From Paenibacillus_AA sp045062745 (GTDB taxonomy: Bacteria; Bacillota; Bacilli; Paenibacillales; NBRC-103111), in assembly GCF_045062745.1 (NCBI RefSeq), contig NZ_JBJGED010000031.1, positions 1 through 64,000 of the forward strand: a DNA stretch of 64,000 nt. The letters run 5' to 3'. The notes under the pieces are model-generated. The model did not search any database. It was not told the DNA's origin and worked only from the letters and a program-made list of their open reading frames with translations. This document shows positions 25,477 to 35,381 of the stretch, piece by piece. Each line of letters begins with the position of its first letter. Position 1 is the stretch's first letter. A program made the translations under genes and the position numbers.

Positions 25477-26574
25477 TCAAGAGAGAATCCCTCTCTTCTT
25501 CCTCAGCAGCATGATGAGCAGCAGGACGACAGGGATGGCGATTTGAAAAATGGTGAACAGCTTCAGGCTGGTGTTGAACCCGATCGAAATGTGATACGTA
25601 TAATTCGGCTCGAGGAAAGCGGTGCCGTAGATCACGCAGCCGATGGGGAATGCCCAGCGGGAATAGGATGTTCCGGTCAATTGGGCCAAGCCGAGGACGG
25701 CGCATAGGAAGAAGGCGGTCATCTTCATGAACAACCCGATGTAAATCAAGAAAGTCACGAAGACGTCCAGACGCTCGAAAAGGTGCGCGACCGAGATCAG
25801 CTGGACGGATTGCAGGAAAGGAAGGGCGCTCATACCGGCAAGAGTCGGCCCCAGAATGGCCAGATTGAGCGCATTCATAAAGATTAAGAAGCCGGCAACC
25901 GCCGAATAGGCGCCGATTGACGATTTCACAGGGATCCGAGTGTTGCCGTTCAAATGCCAAAACATAAGAAAGATGACCATCTGCCCGAACGGAAACGACA
26001 CGATGTCCGGAAAGGCTGCCCGGAGTACAGGACCTAGGCCGTTCTCCGCTATGGGGGCTAGCATGCGGAAATGAACGATTTTCGAAACGAACAACAGGAG
26101 AACGAGAATGGCATAGCTGACGATGACCACCGGCAATAATACCTCGGAAATCCGGAAAATCACTTCCGTCCCTTTGTAGACGCCGTAAACGGCGATGAGG
26201 ACGACGAACAGCATGATCACGGACATAGGCGTACTGGTGAGAAGGGACATCGTCATCAACTCGCCGAAGTCTCTCACATTGCGCATCGATTCGTAACCGA
26301 AGTACACGATGTAAGATAAGCCTGCAACAGTCCCGAGGACGCGGCCAAAGTACAGTTTCAGCATCCCCATCAAATTCAGTCCGGGTTCCCTCTGCTGGAT
26401 CGTGAGGAACAGCCCTACGAGCAGCAGCCCGAAGACGGCGGCGAACGCCATCGCCAGCCATGCATCCTGCTTTGCTTTGCTTCCGATGAGGAACAAAGGC
26501 GTACTGCCGATCTCGAACAGCACGATCATGCCCGCGATCTGTTTTGTTGAAATCCGTTCCGTGCTGTCGGTCAT
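25477..26574 (-). CDS. GerAB-type spore germination permease (second copy in operon)
   Basis: About 365 residues from ATG 26572-26574, overlapping the stop of the small upstream gene (ATGA). Ten predicted TM helices of the APC/GerAB family: STKQIAGMIVLFEIGSTPLFLIG, FGELMTMSLLTSTPMSVI and the FLERLDVF-type motif here HLFERLDVFVTFLIYIG. GerAB subunits bind small germinants in the spore inner membrane. Unlike classic gerA operons, this one also holds a first gerAB (28047-29144). The two permeases are clearly divergent in sequence, so not a recent duplication. Confidence 0.9.
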   Translation of the reverse strand: MTDSTERISTKQIAGMIVLFEIGSTPLFLIGSKAKQDAWLAMAFAAVFGLLLVGLFLTIQQREPGLNLMGMLKLYFGRVLGTVAGLSYIVYFGYESMRNVRDFGELMTMSLLTSTPMSVIMLFVVLIAVYGVYKGTEVIFRISEVLLPVVIVSYAILVLLLFVSKIVHFRMLAPIAENGLGPVLRAAFPDIVSFPFGQMVIFLMFWHLNGNTRIPVKSSIGAYSAVAGFLIFMNALNLAILGPTLAGMSALPFLQSVQLISVAHLFERLDVFVTFLIYIGLFMKMTAFFLCAVLGLAQLTGTSYSRWAFPIGCVIYGTAFLEPNYTYHISIGFNTSLKLFTIFQIAIPVVLLLIMLLRKKRGILS

Positions 26575-26828
26575 TCGCTTGGCAGACCTCCCATCAGCTG
26601 TACAATCCACTTGCCTGCAGGCAGGAAGAAGGCGTTCAGCGGGGATACGGCCGTCAAGAGCGGCCACCCGTACAGCTTACCCAGGCTTAAATAGGCACAC
26701 CATCCCAGGATCAGGACGTACCAGACGATATCCCGTCCATTCCCTTTTCCGAGCATCGCCCGGATGCCCGCGTAGAGACCGATGCCGTACACGGCGACCC
26801 AGAGGGCCGTCCTCATCCCCGCACTCAT
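26571..26828 (-). CDS. Small two-TM protein of the germination operon (D-subunit-like)
   Basis: About 85 residues from ATG 26828 (SD AAGGTGAT; an alternative GTG at 26837 overlaps the gerAC stop). It has two or three hydrophobic segments (about 8-25 and 35-50). Small two-TM D subunits are known next to some germinant receptors in Bacillus and modulate germination; similarity here is only in size, topology and place. It overlaps the second gerAB by 4 nt. Confidence 0.65.
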   Translation of the reverse strand: MSAGMRTALWVAVYGIGLYAGIRAMLGKGNGRDIVWYVLILGWCAYLSLGKLYGWPLLTAVSPLNAFFLPAGKWIVQLMGGLPSE

Positions 26829-26833
26829 CCTAA

Positions 26834-28045
26834 TCACCTTTTTTCCGGAGTTTGGAACGTTTTGTTGCTAAGCCCGATCCGATCCATAGAGACGGTGACA
26901 TGGGGCTTCATTTCGATCTTGACGAACTCGGAAGCCCAGTCGTCTTTCAGGGTTTTCCAGTCCTTGGGATATTTGCGATGAATGGCGTCCGCAAACCCCA
27001 GTACATCGACACGCAGCTGTTTGGTCGCTTGCCAGGATTTGTTCACGATGCGTGTTATTTCCTCCGCGACTTGCTTTTCCAGCTGCTTCACAACGTCGGG
27101 GTTGGTCAGGTCCAAGGCACAGCCGCTCTCCATCAAAACCCCGTCCCCTGTAATCTCCACGTCCATGACGAAGCGGCCGTTTTGCTTTTTGGGCTTTAGC
27201 TTGGTGGTGGACGATTGTATTCGGAATGTAGAGTTATAACCTTGTCCGTCGGGCTGATTGCAGGAAAACGCAAGTCCGCTTATCTTAACTTTATTCGTAA
27301 TAAAGGATACCCCGAAGCCTTCCTCTTTCGTGAGCCATCCGGCCAGCTTGTCTTCCCGGACCACAGCGAGTCGATCCAATCGGAATTTGGATGTAGAATA
27401 CGTTTTTTTTAATGCATCCATAGACGTTTCCTTCGGCTCCCCGGACACGATGATTTCGGGGATTACTGCGCTCTTGGCAGGACCGGTCATGGTCATGGAG
27501 AGTTCATACAGCATCACGTTGGGCAGCATCGAGGTGATCTCAGATTCATTGATCATGATTGTGCGGATGCCCATGCCGGGAATTTTCTCGGTATGCATGA
27601 TTTGCTCGAGAACGGACCTGGCGCTTCCGCTCGTAATCAGCACACTCACTGTTTCGCGGGCGTCGGGGTTGCGATAATGCAGATCCAGAATTTGGTTCAG
27701 TCCGTAGCGAGCTACTTGCTCGCTGATCAACAGGACGTTGTTATGTGAGAAAAAAAGCCGGCGGGAGTGTTCCATAGACGCATGGTTAACGGCTTCCCTG
27801 ATGGTTCGCCCCCGCGTGGAAAAGACGGATACGGGCGATTGGGCGGTGCCGCCGCTGGCAGTCCCCATGCCTGCCGAAATCGCGGACGGGGTAATAACCT
27901 GATACGTAATGACCCATTCCTCTCCATCGCGATCGAATGCGGTGGCGGATGTGATCGAGAGCTCATTCAGCTCGATTCGATTCCAGCATCCGGGGAGAAC
28001 GGTACAGATCAAGAGCAATAGTGCGAATACTCTAAGGTTGTGCAT
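26834..28045 (-). CDS. GerAC-type germination lipoprotein, Ger(x)C family
   Basis: A 403-residue protein with a lipoprotein signal (LLLICTVLPGC, Cys20), then CWNRIELNELSITSATAFDRDGEE-type N-terminal domain and a long C-terminal domain ending in the Ger(x)C region (VDVLGFADAIHRKYPKDWK). The lipid-anchored C subunit sits on the outer face of the spore inner membrane with GerAA and GerAB. It starts one base after the gerAB stop. Confidence 0.93.
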   Translation of the reverse strand: MHNLRVFALLLLICTVLPGCWNRIELNELSITSATAFDRDGEEWVITYQVITPSAISAGMGTASGGTAQSPVSVFSTRGRTIREAVNHASMEHSRRLFFSHNNVLLISEQVARYGLNQILDLHYRNPDARETVSVLITSGSARSVLEQIMHTEKIPGMGIRTIMINESEITSMLPNVMLYELSMTMTGPAKSAVIPEIIVSGEPKETSMDALKKTYSTSKFRLDRLAVVREDKLAGWLTKEEGFGVSFITNKVKISGLAFSCNQPDGQGYNSTFRIQSSTTKLKPKKQNGRFVMDVEITGDGVLMESGCALDLTNPDVVKQLEKQVAEEITRIVNKSWQATKQLRVDVLGFADAIHRKYPKDWKTLKDDWASEFVKIEMKPHVTVSMDRIGLSNKTFQTPEKR

Positions 28046-28046
28046 G

Positions 28047-29144
28047 TCAGGATTTCCCTTTCATCGATCCCGGACTAGTCATACGGAGGCAGAGCCAAAT
28101 GATGAAAGGAAGGATAACATTGAACGTCAGCAGCAAAGGGACAAGGGCGTATGCATTGAAGTAGTTGAATAACGGAGTTTTGGCCCAGGAAAATAAAGAA
28201 CTAAGTATGGCGGTGAGCCCCAGCGCGAACAGGAAGGGCTTCTCGCTCCGAACGCGGAACGTCTGGACAAAGCAATGAAAGGCGCCGAACATGAAGATCG
28301 AGATTTTCACATACATCATGCTGATCCAGATCGAGATGAAGAGGAGGTCGACGCGTTCCAAAAATCGGCCCAATTGAATGATCCCGATCATATTAAACGT
28401 GGGAAACGCCATATGCTGAATGAGATGCGGACCGAATAGTGAGATGGCGGAGAGGACCACGACGCCGAGTCCGGCCCCCGCGAGAACGACTCCCGTGACT
28501 CCAACTTTCCCAGCATGCTGAGGATGGGTCAGGAACGGAGCGATCAGCAAGACGATCGCGACCTCGGACAGCCAGCTGGCCGGAATTAGGCTGCCCTGAA
28601 CGATAAGGTGCCAAGGTTGATCCCAGATCGGCAGCAGCAATTTTGGATGAACTTCTTTGAGTAGCAATAGCGCCATCACGGTAAAAAAGAGCAACGCGGC
28701 CATCACGACTACCAGATTGATCCGCGCGATGACCTCAATCCCCTGGCTGGCCCCATACATCGCCACAGCTACGGAGACGATAATCAGCACGGAGGCCGGT
28801 GTTAGGGTCAACACATTTTCGCTCAAAAAATTGATGAATTCCCGGAGAATGATAAGCCCCGTGGAAAAATAATAGTATGTGAGCAACAAGCCGATCCCTG
28901 TGCTGAGCGTTCGGCCCAGTCGGGATCGCAGCCACTCGAGAAAGCTCGGATTCGGATTCGTCCGGCAGATCAAGGCGATTAAGGCCGCAACCGCTACCCC
29001 GAACATCGTGGCGAGTACGATAGAAATCCAACTATCCTGCTTGGAGAAACGCACCACATGACTGGGAACCGTCAAAATGGCGGTCGGCAGAATCGTGCTC
29101 ATGACTAACAAAGTAGCTTGTACAGTCGATATTTTTTGGTTCAT
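28047..29144 (-). CDS. GerAB-type spore germination permease (first copy)
   Basis: About 365 residues from ATG 29142-29144, overlapping the gerAA stop (ATGA). Ten TM helices; conserved YYYFSTGLIILREFINFLSEN region, MYGASQGIEVIARIN, and GRFLERVDLLFISIWI. It is the germinant-binding permease of the receptor. The next gene is gerAC, giving the canonical A-B-C order. Confidence 0.92.
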   Translation of the reverse strand: MNQKISTVQATLLVMSTILPTAILTVPSHVVRFSKQDSWISIVLATMFGVAVAALIALICRTNPNPSFLEWLRSRLGRTLSTGIGLLLTYYYFSTGLIILREFINFLSENVLTLTPASVLIIVSVAVAMYGASQGIEVIARINLVVVMAALLFFTVMALLLLKEVHPKLLLPIWDQPWHLIVQGSLIPASWLSEVAIVLLIAPFLTHPQHAGKVGVTGVVLAGAGLGVVVLSAISLFGPHLIQHMAFPTFNMIGIIQLGRFLERVDLLFISIWISMMYVKISIFMFGAFHCFVQTFRVRSEKPFLFALGLTAILSSLFSWAKTPLFNYFNAYALVPLLLTFNVILPFIIWLCLRMTSPGSMKGKS

Positions 29145-30721
29145 GATCCCCTCTCCCCTCCCTCCGAATCGGTTTGTTTTTGGGGCGGTGCCGGCTTTTG
29201 ATTGGGCTTTTGCCTGACCTTGTTGGAGGTTAACCCTTTGGGACGCGTATTCATCCCCCACCAGGGAACGCGGATAAAAACGTCTTTCAAATTTCCTCTC
29301 ACAAATGGAGCAACCGGCATCAGATACGGAACCCCGAACGATCGCAAGCCCGCCATATGGATCAGGAGCACCATCAATCCGGACATGATGCCGAACAGAC
29401 CGAGCGTAGCGGCGAGAATCATGAGCGTGAAGCGGATCAGCCGGGCGGCATTCGCCATACTGATAGCGGGAATCACGAAGTTCGCGATGGCCGTAAACGA
29501 CACGACGATGACCATAGCCCCGGACACGAGGCCGGCCTGTACGGCGGCTTGTCCCAACACGAGGGCGCCCACGATCGAGATGGCGGGTCCGATGACGCGC
29601 GGCATGCGAACGCCGGCCTCGCGGAGCACATCGAACGTAACCTCCATGAGCATCGCTTCGAACAAGGCAGGGAAGGGCACGCCTTCCCGTTGGGCGGCCA
29701 AGCTGATCAGCAGCGTGGTAGGCAGCATCTCTTGATGAAAGGTTGTTATCGCAATGTAGAGCGAGGGGAGCAGCAATGTTAAGAAGAACGAGCTGTAACG
29801 AATGATGCGCAGAAACGTCGAGATGTCGTGACGCTGGTAATAATCCTCGCTCGATTGAAAAAATTTGAAGAACGTGACGGGCGCCATTAGAACGAACGGC
29901 GTTCCATCCACGATTATGACGATTTGGCCTTCCAGAATCGCGGCGGCAGCCGCATCCGGACGTTCGGTGTCCTGAACGGTGGGAAACGGCGAGAACGTGG
30001 AGTCCTGAATAAACTCTTCGATGTATCCGCTCTCCAGAATGCTGTCCGTCTCGATCGAATCCAGGCGTTTATGGATCTCCGCGACCACTTTCGCTTTCGC
30101 GACTCCTTGCAAGTATGCGACGGCGACACTCGTTTGGGTGTTGCTTCCAATAATTTTGACGTCGAACCGGAGATCCGGCGATTTAATCTTGCGGCGCAGC
30201 AAGGCCATGTTGGTTCGAACGTTTTCCGTGAACCCTTCTTTCGGCCCTCGAACGACGGTTTGGGAGCTCGGCTCTTCCACGGCCCGCATGCTCCCGCCCA
30301 CCGTATCGGCGGTCAGGGCGATGGTGGAACCGTCCAATAAGATCGCGGTGCTGCCGTTAAATAGACAGCTGAATACGTCCTCCAGCGTTCGAGCTTCTTT
30401 CAGCCCACCGACAGCGAGCGCCTGATCTTTGAGGAATCGGAAAAAAACGTCCGGGCTCCCCAGCTCGGGCAACTCCGATTGAATCCTCTTGGAGAGCTCA
30501 CCGATCATATAATTGACGCTCGCGGTGTCTACCAATCCGTCGAGGTATACAAAGGCAAACCGTACGCCGTCCGCACATCCGCTTGCAGGGTCCATGATGC
30601 GGATGACGATATCAGGGCTTGCTCCCAGCCGGGAGTGGAGCGATTCGATATTCGATTCCAGTTCGGTGGAGATCGGATGATTGGGTTGCGAAGCGCCGCC
30701 TTTAGTCGGTGTCGTATTCAT
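29141..30721 (-). CDS. GerAA-type germinant receptor subunit
   Basis: About 526 residues from ATG 30721 (SD AAAAGGGA; an upstream in-frame ATG at 30862 would add 47 residues without an SD). The N-terminal soluble GerA domains run to about 290, then the membrane part with EGQIVIIVDGTPFVLMAP, TTFHQEMLPTTLLISLAAQREGVPFPA split over two helices, and VPYLMPVAPF. The hydrophilic C-tail has Pro/Gln/Lys. GerA-type A subunits form ion-channel oligomers that open when GerAB binds nutrient. It is the first gene of a five-gene minus-strand operon. Confidence 0.94.
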   Translation of the reverse strand: MNTTPTKGGASQPNHPISTELESNIESLHSRLGASPDIVIRIMDPASGCADGVRFAFVYLDGLVDTASVNYMIGELSKRIQSELPELGSPDVFFRFLKDQALAVGGLKEARTLEDVFSCLFNGSTAILLDGSTIALTADTVGGSMRAVEEPSSQTVVRGPKEGFTENVRTNMALLRRKIKSPDLRFDVKIIGSNTQTSVAVAYLQGVAKAKVVAEIHKRLDSIETDSILESGYIEEFIQDSTFSPFPTVQDTERPDAAAAAILEGQIVIIVDGTPFVLMAPVTFFKFFQSSEDYYQRHDISTFLRIIRYSSFFLTLLLPSLYIAITTFHQEMLPTTLLISLAAQREGVPFPALFEAMLMEVTFDVLREAGVRMPRVIGPAISIVGALVLGQAAVQAGLVSGAMVIVVSFTAIANFVIPAISMANAARLIRFTLMILAATLGLFGIMSGLMVLLIHMAGLRSFGVPYLMPVAPFVRGNLKDVFIRVPWWGMNTRPKGLTSNKVRQKPNQKPAPPQKQTDSEGGERGS

Positions 30722-30891
30722 AGGTTCCCTTTTGGATGATGGAAGTGTAAGAAAGGTGTACATGTTATCGTTTCCATAATCCGCTAATTCATGCACGGGG
30801 AGACACGCCGCGGTAGGCGCCGATATATAAGAAGTCATCATGATCCAAAAAAAGGTCATCATTTTCCCTTATGTGTGTAACCGCTCCCAAT

Positions 30892-30897
30892 TATAAT
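30892..30897 (+). promoter_or_regulatory. Possible -10 for the GHL10 surface protein gene
   Basis: TATAAT at 30892-30897 lies 45 bp before the GHL10 start, but no good -35 is visible. The complementary strand of the same spot reads CATTATAA, which would fit a sigma-G -10 for the germination operon; no convincing sigma-G -35 was found. Confidence 0.35.
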
Positions 30898-30941
30898 GGC
30901 AAGGTACGCTCATTCTAATAGGTTAAGGGGAGAGTGAAGTT

Positions 30942-33900
30942 ATGGGAAGACGGATGTACAAGCTGAATGTGCTGCTGATCCTCGCGCTGCTGCTCACGCT
31001 GCTGCCGCCGATTGGGGCGTTGGCCGCGGACGACGCAGGCATCACCAGCGTGACGGACGCGGTTTATGCCGTGTCGCAGGACGGCAGCAAGCAGGTGAAG
31101 GTGGACTACGTCAACTTCAACGTCAACAGTCCGACGCAGAAGAGCAACTATGTGGCCTTGTACACGAGCGGTGCTGGCATTACGAACAATACCGTCTACA
31201 CCGACAAAGTATTTGTGAAGAAATTTAATGTCGCGATCCAAGTGAACGCACAAGGCGTGACGACCGATGTGATCGGTCCGCTGTCCTTGCCGGTGTCGGG
31301 CTCGACCCAATGGGAGGCCGATCAGTATATCGACATCCCGCCAGGCGGCTTCGTGCTGATCGCGAGCGATTCCTCGTGGAATACGGCGCCAAAGCCTAGG
31401 CAATCCCTCTTCGATTTGCGCGACAGCGCCCTTCATTTGGAGCGCGGAGGGGTTACGGTCACGGCAGCCGACTTCCTGCAGCCGGCCTTGCTGCTGACGA
31501 CTCAGTCCGGTATGACCGTAACGACCGCTACATATAACATCGAAGGCAAAGTGACGCAGTATGCTCCGAACGCGGGATTATCCGTTACCGTGGGCGGAAC
31601 GGCGGCTACTGTGCAAGCTGACGGCTCGTTCAGTCAAGCGGTGGCGCTCACCGAAGGCCTGAACACGATCGTCGTGAAGCTGCTCAAGGACGGTGCGCCG
31701 CTGCAGGAGCAGTCGCTGTCGATCGTCTATGAGCCGGCAACGGGAGACGTCATCGAGATCGAGGCGCCGCCGCTTGACATTACGGTCGTGGTGGAAGGGC
31801 CGAAGAAGAGGATCAACTACATCGACAAGGACGTCTCCGGCATCAGCAACATTATCGCGCTCTTCACGACGGAGTACGGCCCTTCGATCGAAGTTCCGCA
31901 GTACAATGTCGCGATCCAAGTCGACGCCACCGGCCATGTCACGCGGATGGTCAATCCGTCCGTGAACGGCGGCACGCCGAGCTGGACCGGCCCGACCAAT
32001 CTGGAGATTCCGACCGGCGGCTATGTGGTCATGGCGCAGGATAACAGCTACGCGACCTATGACATCAAGAAGTACCTCGCCACGAAGTTCAAGGTGGGGG
32101 ACATCGCCAAGCTCCGCAAGAACGGCAATGTCGTGTCCGTCTCCGATGTGATGACGGGGCTGGGCGGCAATCCGCGCCTGCAGCTGGACAATATGCCGAT
32201 GTATACGATCACAGACACTAAGACGACGCTAACCGGCAAAGTGTCGAATTCGACGGGAGTATCGCTGACCGTAGACGGGCAGCCGGTCGCCCTGCAAGCG
32301 GACGGGACTTTCTCGTATGAGAAGCAGCTGACAGCCGGACCGAACTATATCGATCTGGTTGTGACCAAGGATAACGTGGTGAGGGAGAAGAAGTCGGTCA
32401 TCGTCTACAGCCGTCCGTCCCTCGGCACGGAGAAACAAATCATTTTGTGGGTCGATCAGGCTTCGAATGCGAGAAAGCTGCAATCGAGCCAAGCGGTGTA
32501 CGACTTCCTGCATAAAGCGAAGGAGGCGGGCGTAACCGACGTAGCGTTTGACGTGAAAGGCGTCGAAGGCTTCGTTTCCTACAAAAAGAACGAGTTTACG
32601 AACCGCCCGTACGTGAGCGAGATGACGTCTCCGATCCGCAGCGGCTCGAATCCGAATCTGGACTTGCTGGACTTGTTCGTGACGCACAGCCATACATTGG
32701 GCATGAAGCTGCATGCAGCATTCAACGTGTTCGCGGAAGGCTCGATCGCGGAGAAAGATTTTGCCGTCATCGACCAGCACCTCGATTGGGAGGAGCAAGT
32801 ATTCCGTCCGGAAGATGGTGGCGCCATCAAGCGCTTGAGAGAGAGCGACTACGGCCAACGTGGATTGGCGGGGGCGGCGAACGGGGCGCTCGTGCTGTTC
32901 GTGAATCCGGCTAACGATCAAGTGCGCCAGTATCAGCTGAAGACGTTCGAGGAAGTGCTCAAAAACTACGACGTCGACGGCATCATCCTCGACCGCGGCC
33001 GTTACGACAACGAAACGGCGGACTTCAGCGACGTGACGAAGGCGAAATTCCAAGCGTTCCTGCAAGCGCGCGGCAAGCAGTTGAACAACTGGCCGGCCGA
33101 CATCTTCACCTACGTAGGCGGCAAACGGACGGATGGCCCGCTGATCCAGGACTGGTGGGAGTTCCGCTCCGGCACGATCTCAAGCTTCGTGAAAGAAACC
33201 CACGATCTCGTGGATGTATACGAAGCTTCCAAGCAAAAGCCGATTCAACTGTCCGCCTACGTAGGCGCCTGGTATGAATCGTATTACTTGAACGGCGTCC
33301 ATTGGGGCAGCCCGGACTTCCGTTATGACAGCCGGTTAGGCTTCCCGACGGAGTCGATCTATACCCCGGAATATTATAAAACCGGTTATATCAATTACAT
33401 GGACTTCCTCATGGTAGGTACTTACTATAGCACGACCAAGGATATTCAACGCTACATCACGCTGGACTCGATCGTCACGAACGGAGCAGTTCCGCTGTAT
33501 GCGGGCATGGCGCTGGCGGACCTGCAGGAGCCATCGCTGCAGCGCGAAATTTTCCAGACCGCGATGGGCAGCTCGAATGGGCTCATGCTGTTCGATGCCT
33601 CGCTTGCCAACTGGCCGGTCGTGAAAGCTTCGATCGACGATGTGGAATACGTCAAGGATTATCAGATCGGCGTGAGCAACCCGCTGAATCCGCAATCGTT
33701 CATCGAAGCGGACTACTACAACATTAACCGGAATACGGGCGATATGAACGTCTATAACGAAGAGTTCGGCACGTCGACCGGAACGAACAAGTTCGGGGTA
33801 GAAGTCGTCGCAGACGCGAGCGGTAAAGTCACGACCGTCGTGAACAAGACGCAAGCTTCGACATGGAACTGGTCGGCTCCAGACAGCAACAACAGCACGA

Positions 33901-35222
33901 TTCCGGCCGGCGGGATGGTCGTGTCGGCGATCGACGACAGCGGCATCCGGACGAAGCGTCAGCTGCTGGCGAATACGTACAAGGCGGGCGACGACATTCG
34001 TTCGGCCGCACTGTCGGGCTTCACTAACTATGACGGCAAGACGGTGAGCACGGCTGCTCCGAGCATTCAAGGGAACGTGAAGGTGATGGGCGCCGGGTCG
34101 ACGGTCGAGGTGAAGCTGAACGGCACGCCGGCGACGGTCAGCCAGAACGGGGACTTCACGGGAACCGTGGCGCTTCAAGAAGGAGCGAACGCGGTTAAGT
34201 TCACCGTATACGTCGACGGCAAGCTGACGAACGAGAAGACAATCTCGCTCACCTATGTACGGCCGCAGCTCGTGAGCCTCGAGATTACAGGCACGAACGG
34301 TGCTCTCAAGGTAGGCGAGACCGCACAGCTGAAGGTGGAAGCGGTCTATGACAACGCGAGCCGCCAAGACGTGACCGCCCAGGCTTCTGTGCAGAGCAGC
34401 AACAATAGCGTCGCTGCTGTGGAAGCGAATGCTCTGATCCATGCGATCCGTGCCGGCCAGGTGAGCATTAGCGCCAGCTATGAAGGCAAGCAAGCAACGG
34501 CCAGCTTGACGGTGAGCACGGCTACGCCGGAGGCGCGCCCGGACGGGGTAACGCTCCCGGCCACCACGATCGAGTCGTCGGTCGTGAACGGTCAGCCAGC
34601 GGTCATCGTCACGATCGATGCGGATATGGTCCGCAGAGCCGTTGAGCTGCTCAAGTCGCAGGGCACGAATGGGCACCAACTCCTAGTAGAAGTGCCTGGC
34701 CAACCGGTAGTCGCCCAAGTGCGGATTGCCGCACAAGCGCTAGTAGAAGCAAGATTAGTCTTTAAGGATGCACTGCTCACGGTGAAATCGGGAGCGGCCG
34801 CCTTCCAAATGCCGGCCGATGCGCTGGATACCGCCAAGCTGGCGAAGAAGCTCGGCGTTCCTGCGGCGGACATTCAATTCGCCCTCACCCTGGAGCGCAA
34901 GATTGGCTCCGAGCTGGACGCTCTGAACGCGATCGTGCAAGCGAACGGCGCAGAACTGGTAAGCGGCGCGTATACGGTGGAGTTAAGCGCCCAGGCGGGG
35001 AGCGTGACCGCGGAGCTGGACGATGTAGGCAAGAAGGACGTCACCTTCTCCATTACCGTCCCGGAAAGCTTGACACCAAAAGTAAAAGCGGTCGATTTCG
35101 ACAAAAAAGAAGGACGCATTCAAAACGTACCGGCCAAGTTCGTTGAAGCGGACGGCACAACAACGGGTGTCATCCGGCATGCCGAGACGAGCACCTATGG
35201 GATCGTCCATTGGGAGCAATAG
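30942..35222 (+). CDS. Large secreted GHL10-domain protein with Ig-like modules
   Basis: A 1426-residue protein with a signal peptide (LLILALLLTLLPPIGALA, cut before ADD). Two similar N-terminal beta modules (about 30-170 and 275-410, each with YNVAIQV or FNVAIQV and an IPxGGxV motif) alternate with short GKV...VTVGG-type Ig-like units. A GHL10 (DUF187-like) TIM-barrel region follows at about 498-905: IILWVDQASNARKL, DGIILDRGRYDNE, QLSAYVGAWYESYY. Then come a third IPAGG module, a Big_2-like domain (about 1108-1190) and an alpha/beta C-terminal region. GHL10 proteins are predicted glycoside hydrolases. SD AAGGGGAG. It is divergent from the ger operon; no SLH or LPXTG anchor is visible, so it is probably released. 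Confidence 0.82.
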   Translation: MGRRMYKLNVLLILALLLTLLPPIGALAADDAGITSVTDAVYAVSQDGSKQVKVDYVNFNVNSPTQKSNYVALYTSGAGITNNTVYTDKVFVKKFNVAIQVNAQGVTTDVIGPLSLPVSGSTQWEADQYIDIPPGGFVLIASDSSWNTAPKPRQSLFDLRDSALHLERGGVTVTAADFLQPALLLTTQSGMTVTTATYNIEGKVTQYAPNAGLSVTVGGTAATVQADGSFSQAVALTEGLNTIVVKLLKDGAPLQEQSLSIVYEPATGDVIEIEAPPLDITVVVEGPKKRINYIDKDVSGISNIIALFTTEYGPSIEVPQYNVAIQVDATGHVTRMVNPSVNGGTPSWTGPTNLEIPTGGYVVMAQDNSYATYDIKKYLATKFKVGDIAKLRKNGNVVSVSDVMTGLGGNPRLQLDNMPMYTITDTKTTLTGKVSNSTGVSLTVDGQPVALQADGTFSYEKQLTAGPNYIDLVVTKDNVVREKKSVIVYSRPSLGTEKQIILWVDQASNARKLQSSQAVYDFLHKAKEAGVTDVAFDVKGVEGFVSYKKNEFTNRPYVSEMTSPIRSGSNPNLDLLDLFVTHSHTLGMKLHAAFNVFAEGSIAEKDFAVIDQHLDWEEQVFRPEDGGAIKRLRESDYGQRGLAGAANGALVLFVNPANDQVRQYQLKTFEEVLKNYDVDGIILDRGRYDNETADFSDVTKAKFQAFLQARGKQLNNWPADIFTYVGGKRTDGPLIQDWWEFRSGTISSFVKETHDLVDVYEASKQKPIQLSAYVGAWYESYYLNGVHWGSPDFRYDSRLGFPTESIYTPEYYKTGYINYMDFLMVGTYYSTTKDIQRYITLDSIVTNGAVPLYAGMALADLQEPSLQREIFQTAMGSSNGLMLFDASLANWPVVKASIDDVEYVKDYQIGVSNPLNPQSFIEADYYNINRNTGDMNVYNEEFGTSTGTNKFGVEVVADASGKVTTVVNKTQASTWNWSAPDSNNSTIPAGGMVVSAIDDSGIRTKRQLLANTYKAGDDIRSAALSGFTNYDGKTVSTAAPSIQGNVKVMGAGSTVEVKLNGTPATVSQNGDFTGTVALQEGANAVKFTVYVDGKLTNEKTISLTYVRPQLVSLEITGTNGALKVGETAQLKVEAVYDNASRQDVTAQASVQSSNNSVAAVEANALIHAIRAGQVSISASYEGKQATASLTVSTATPEARPDGVTLPATTIESSVVNGQPAVIVTIDADMVRRAVELLKSQGTNGHQLLVEVPGQPVVAQVRIAAQALVEARLVFKDALLTVKSGAAAFQMPADALDTAKLAKKLGVPAADIQFALTLERKIGSELDALNAIVQANGAELVSGAYTVELSAQAGSVTAELDDVGKKDVTFSITVPESLTPKVKAVDFDKKEGRIQNVPAKFVEADGTTTGVIRHAETSTYGIVHWEQ

Positions 35223-35245
35223 CCCCCGTAATACTAGATTCGGGA

Positions 35246-35269
35246 AGAGAGCCTTCGGGCTCTTTTTTC
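35246..35269 (+). terminator. Terminator after the GHL10 gene
   Basis: Stem AGAGCC / GGCTCT with loop TTCG and a T6 run. Confidence 0.9.
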
Positions 35270-35381
35270 CTTTTTTTCCAGCGGGTTTTGGCGAAAAACC
35301 CCGATAGTTGACGCAGTGACGCGAGACAGGCATAATGAGAGAAATAGACGTGCGAACGCAAGATATAGAAAGGGTTTAACG

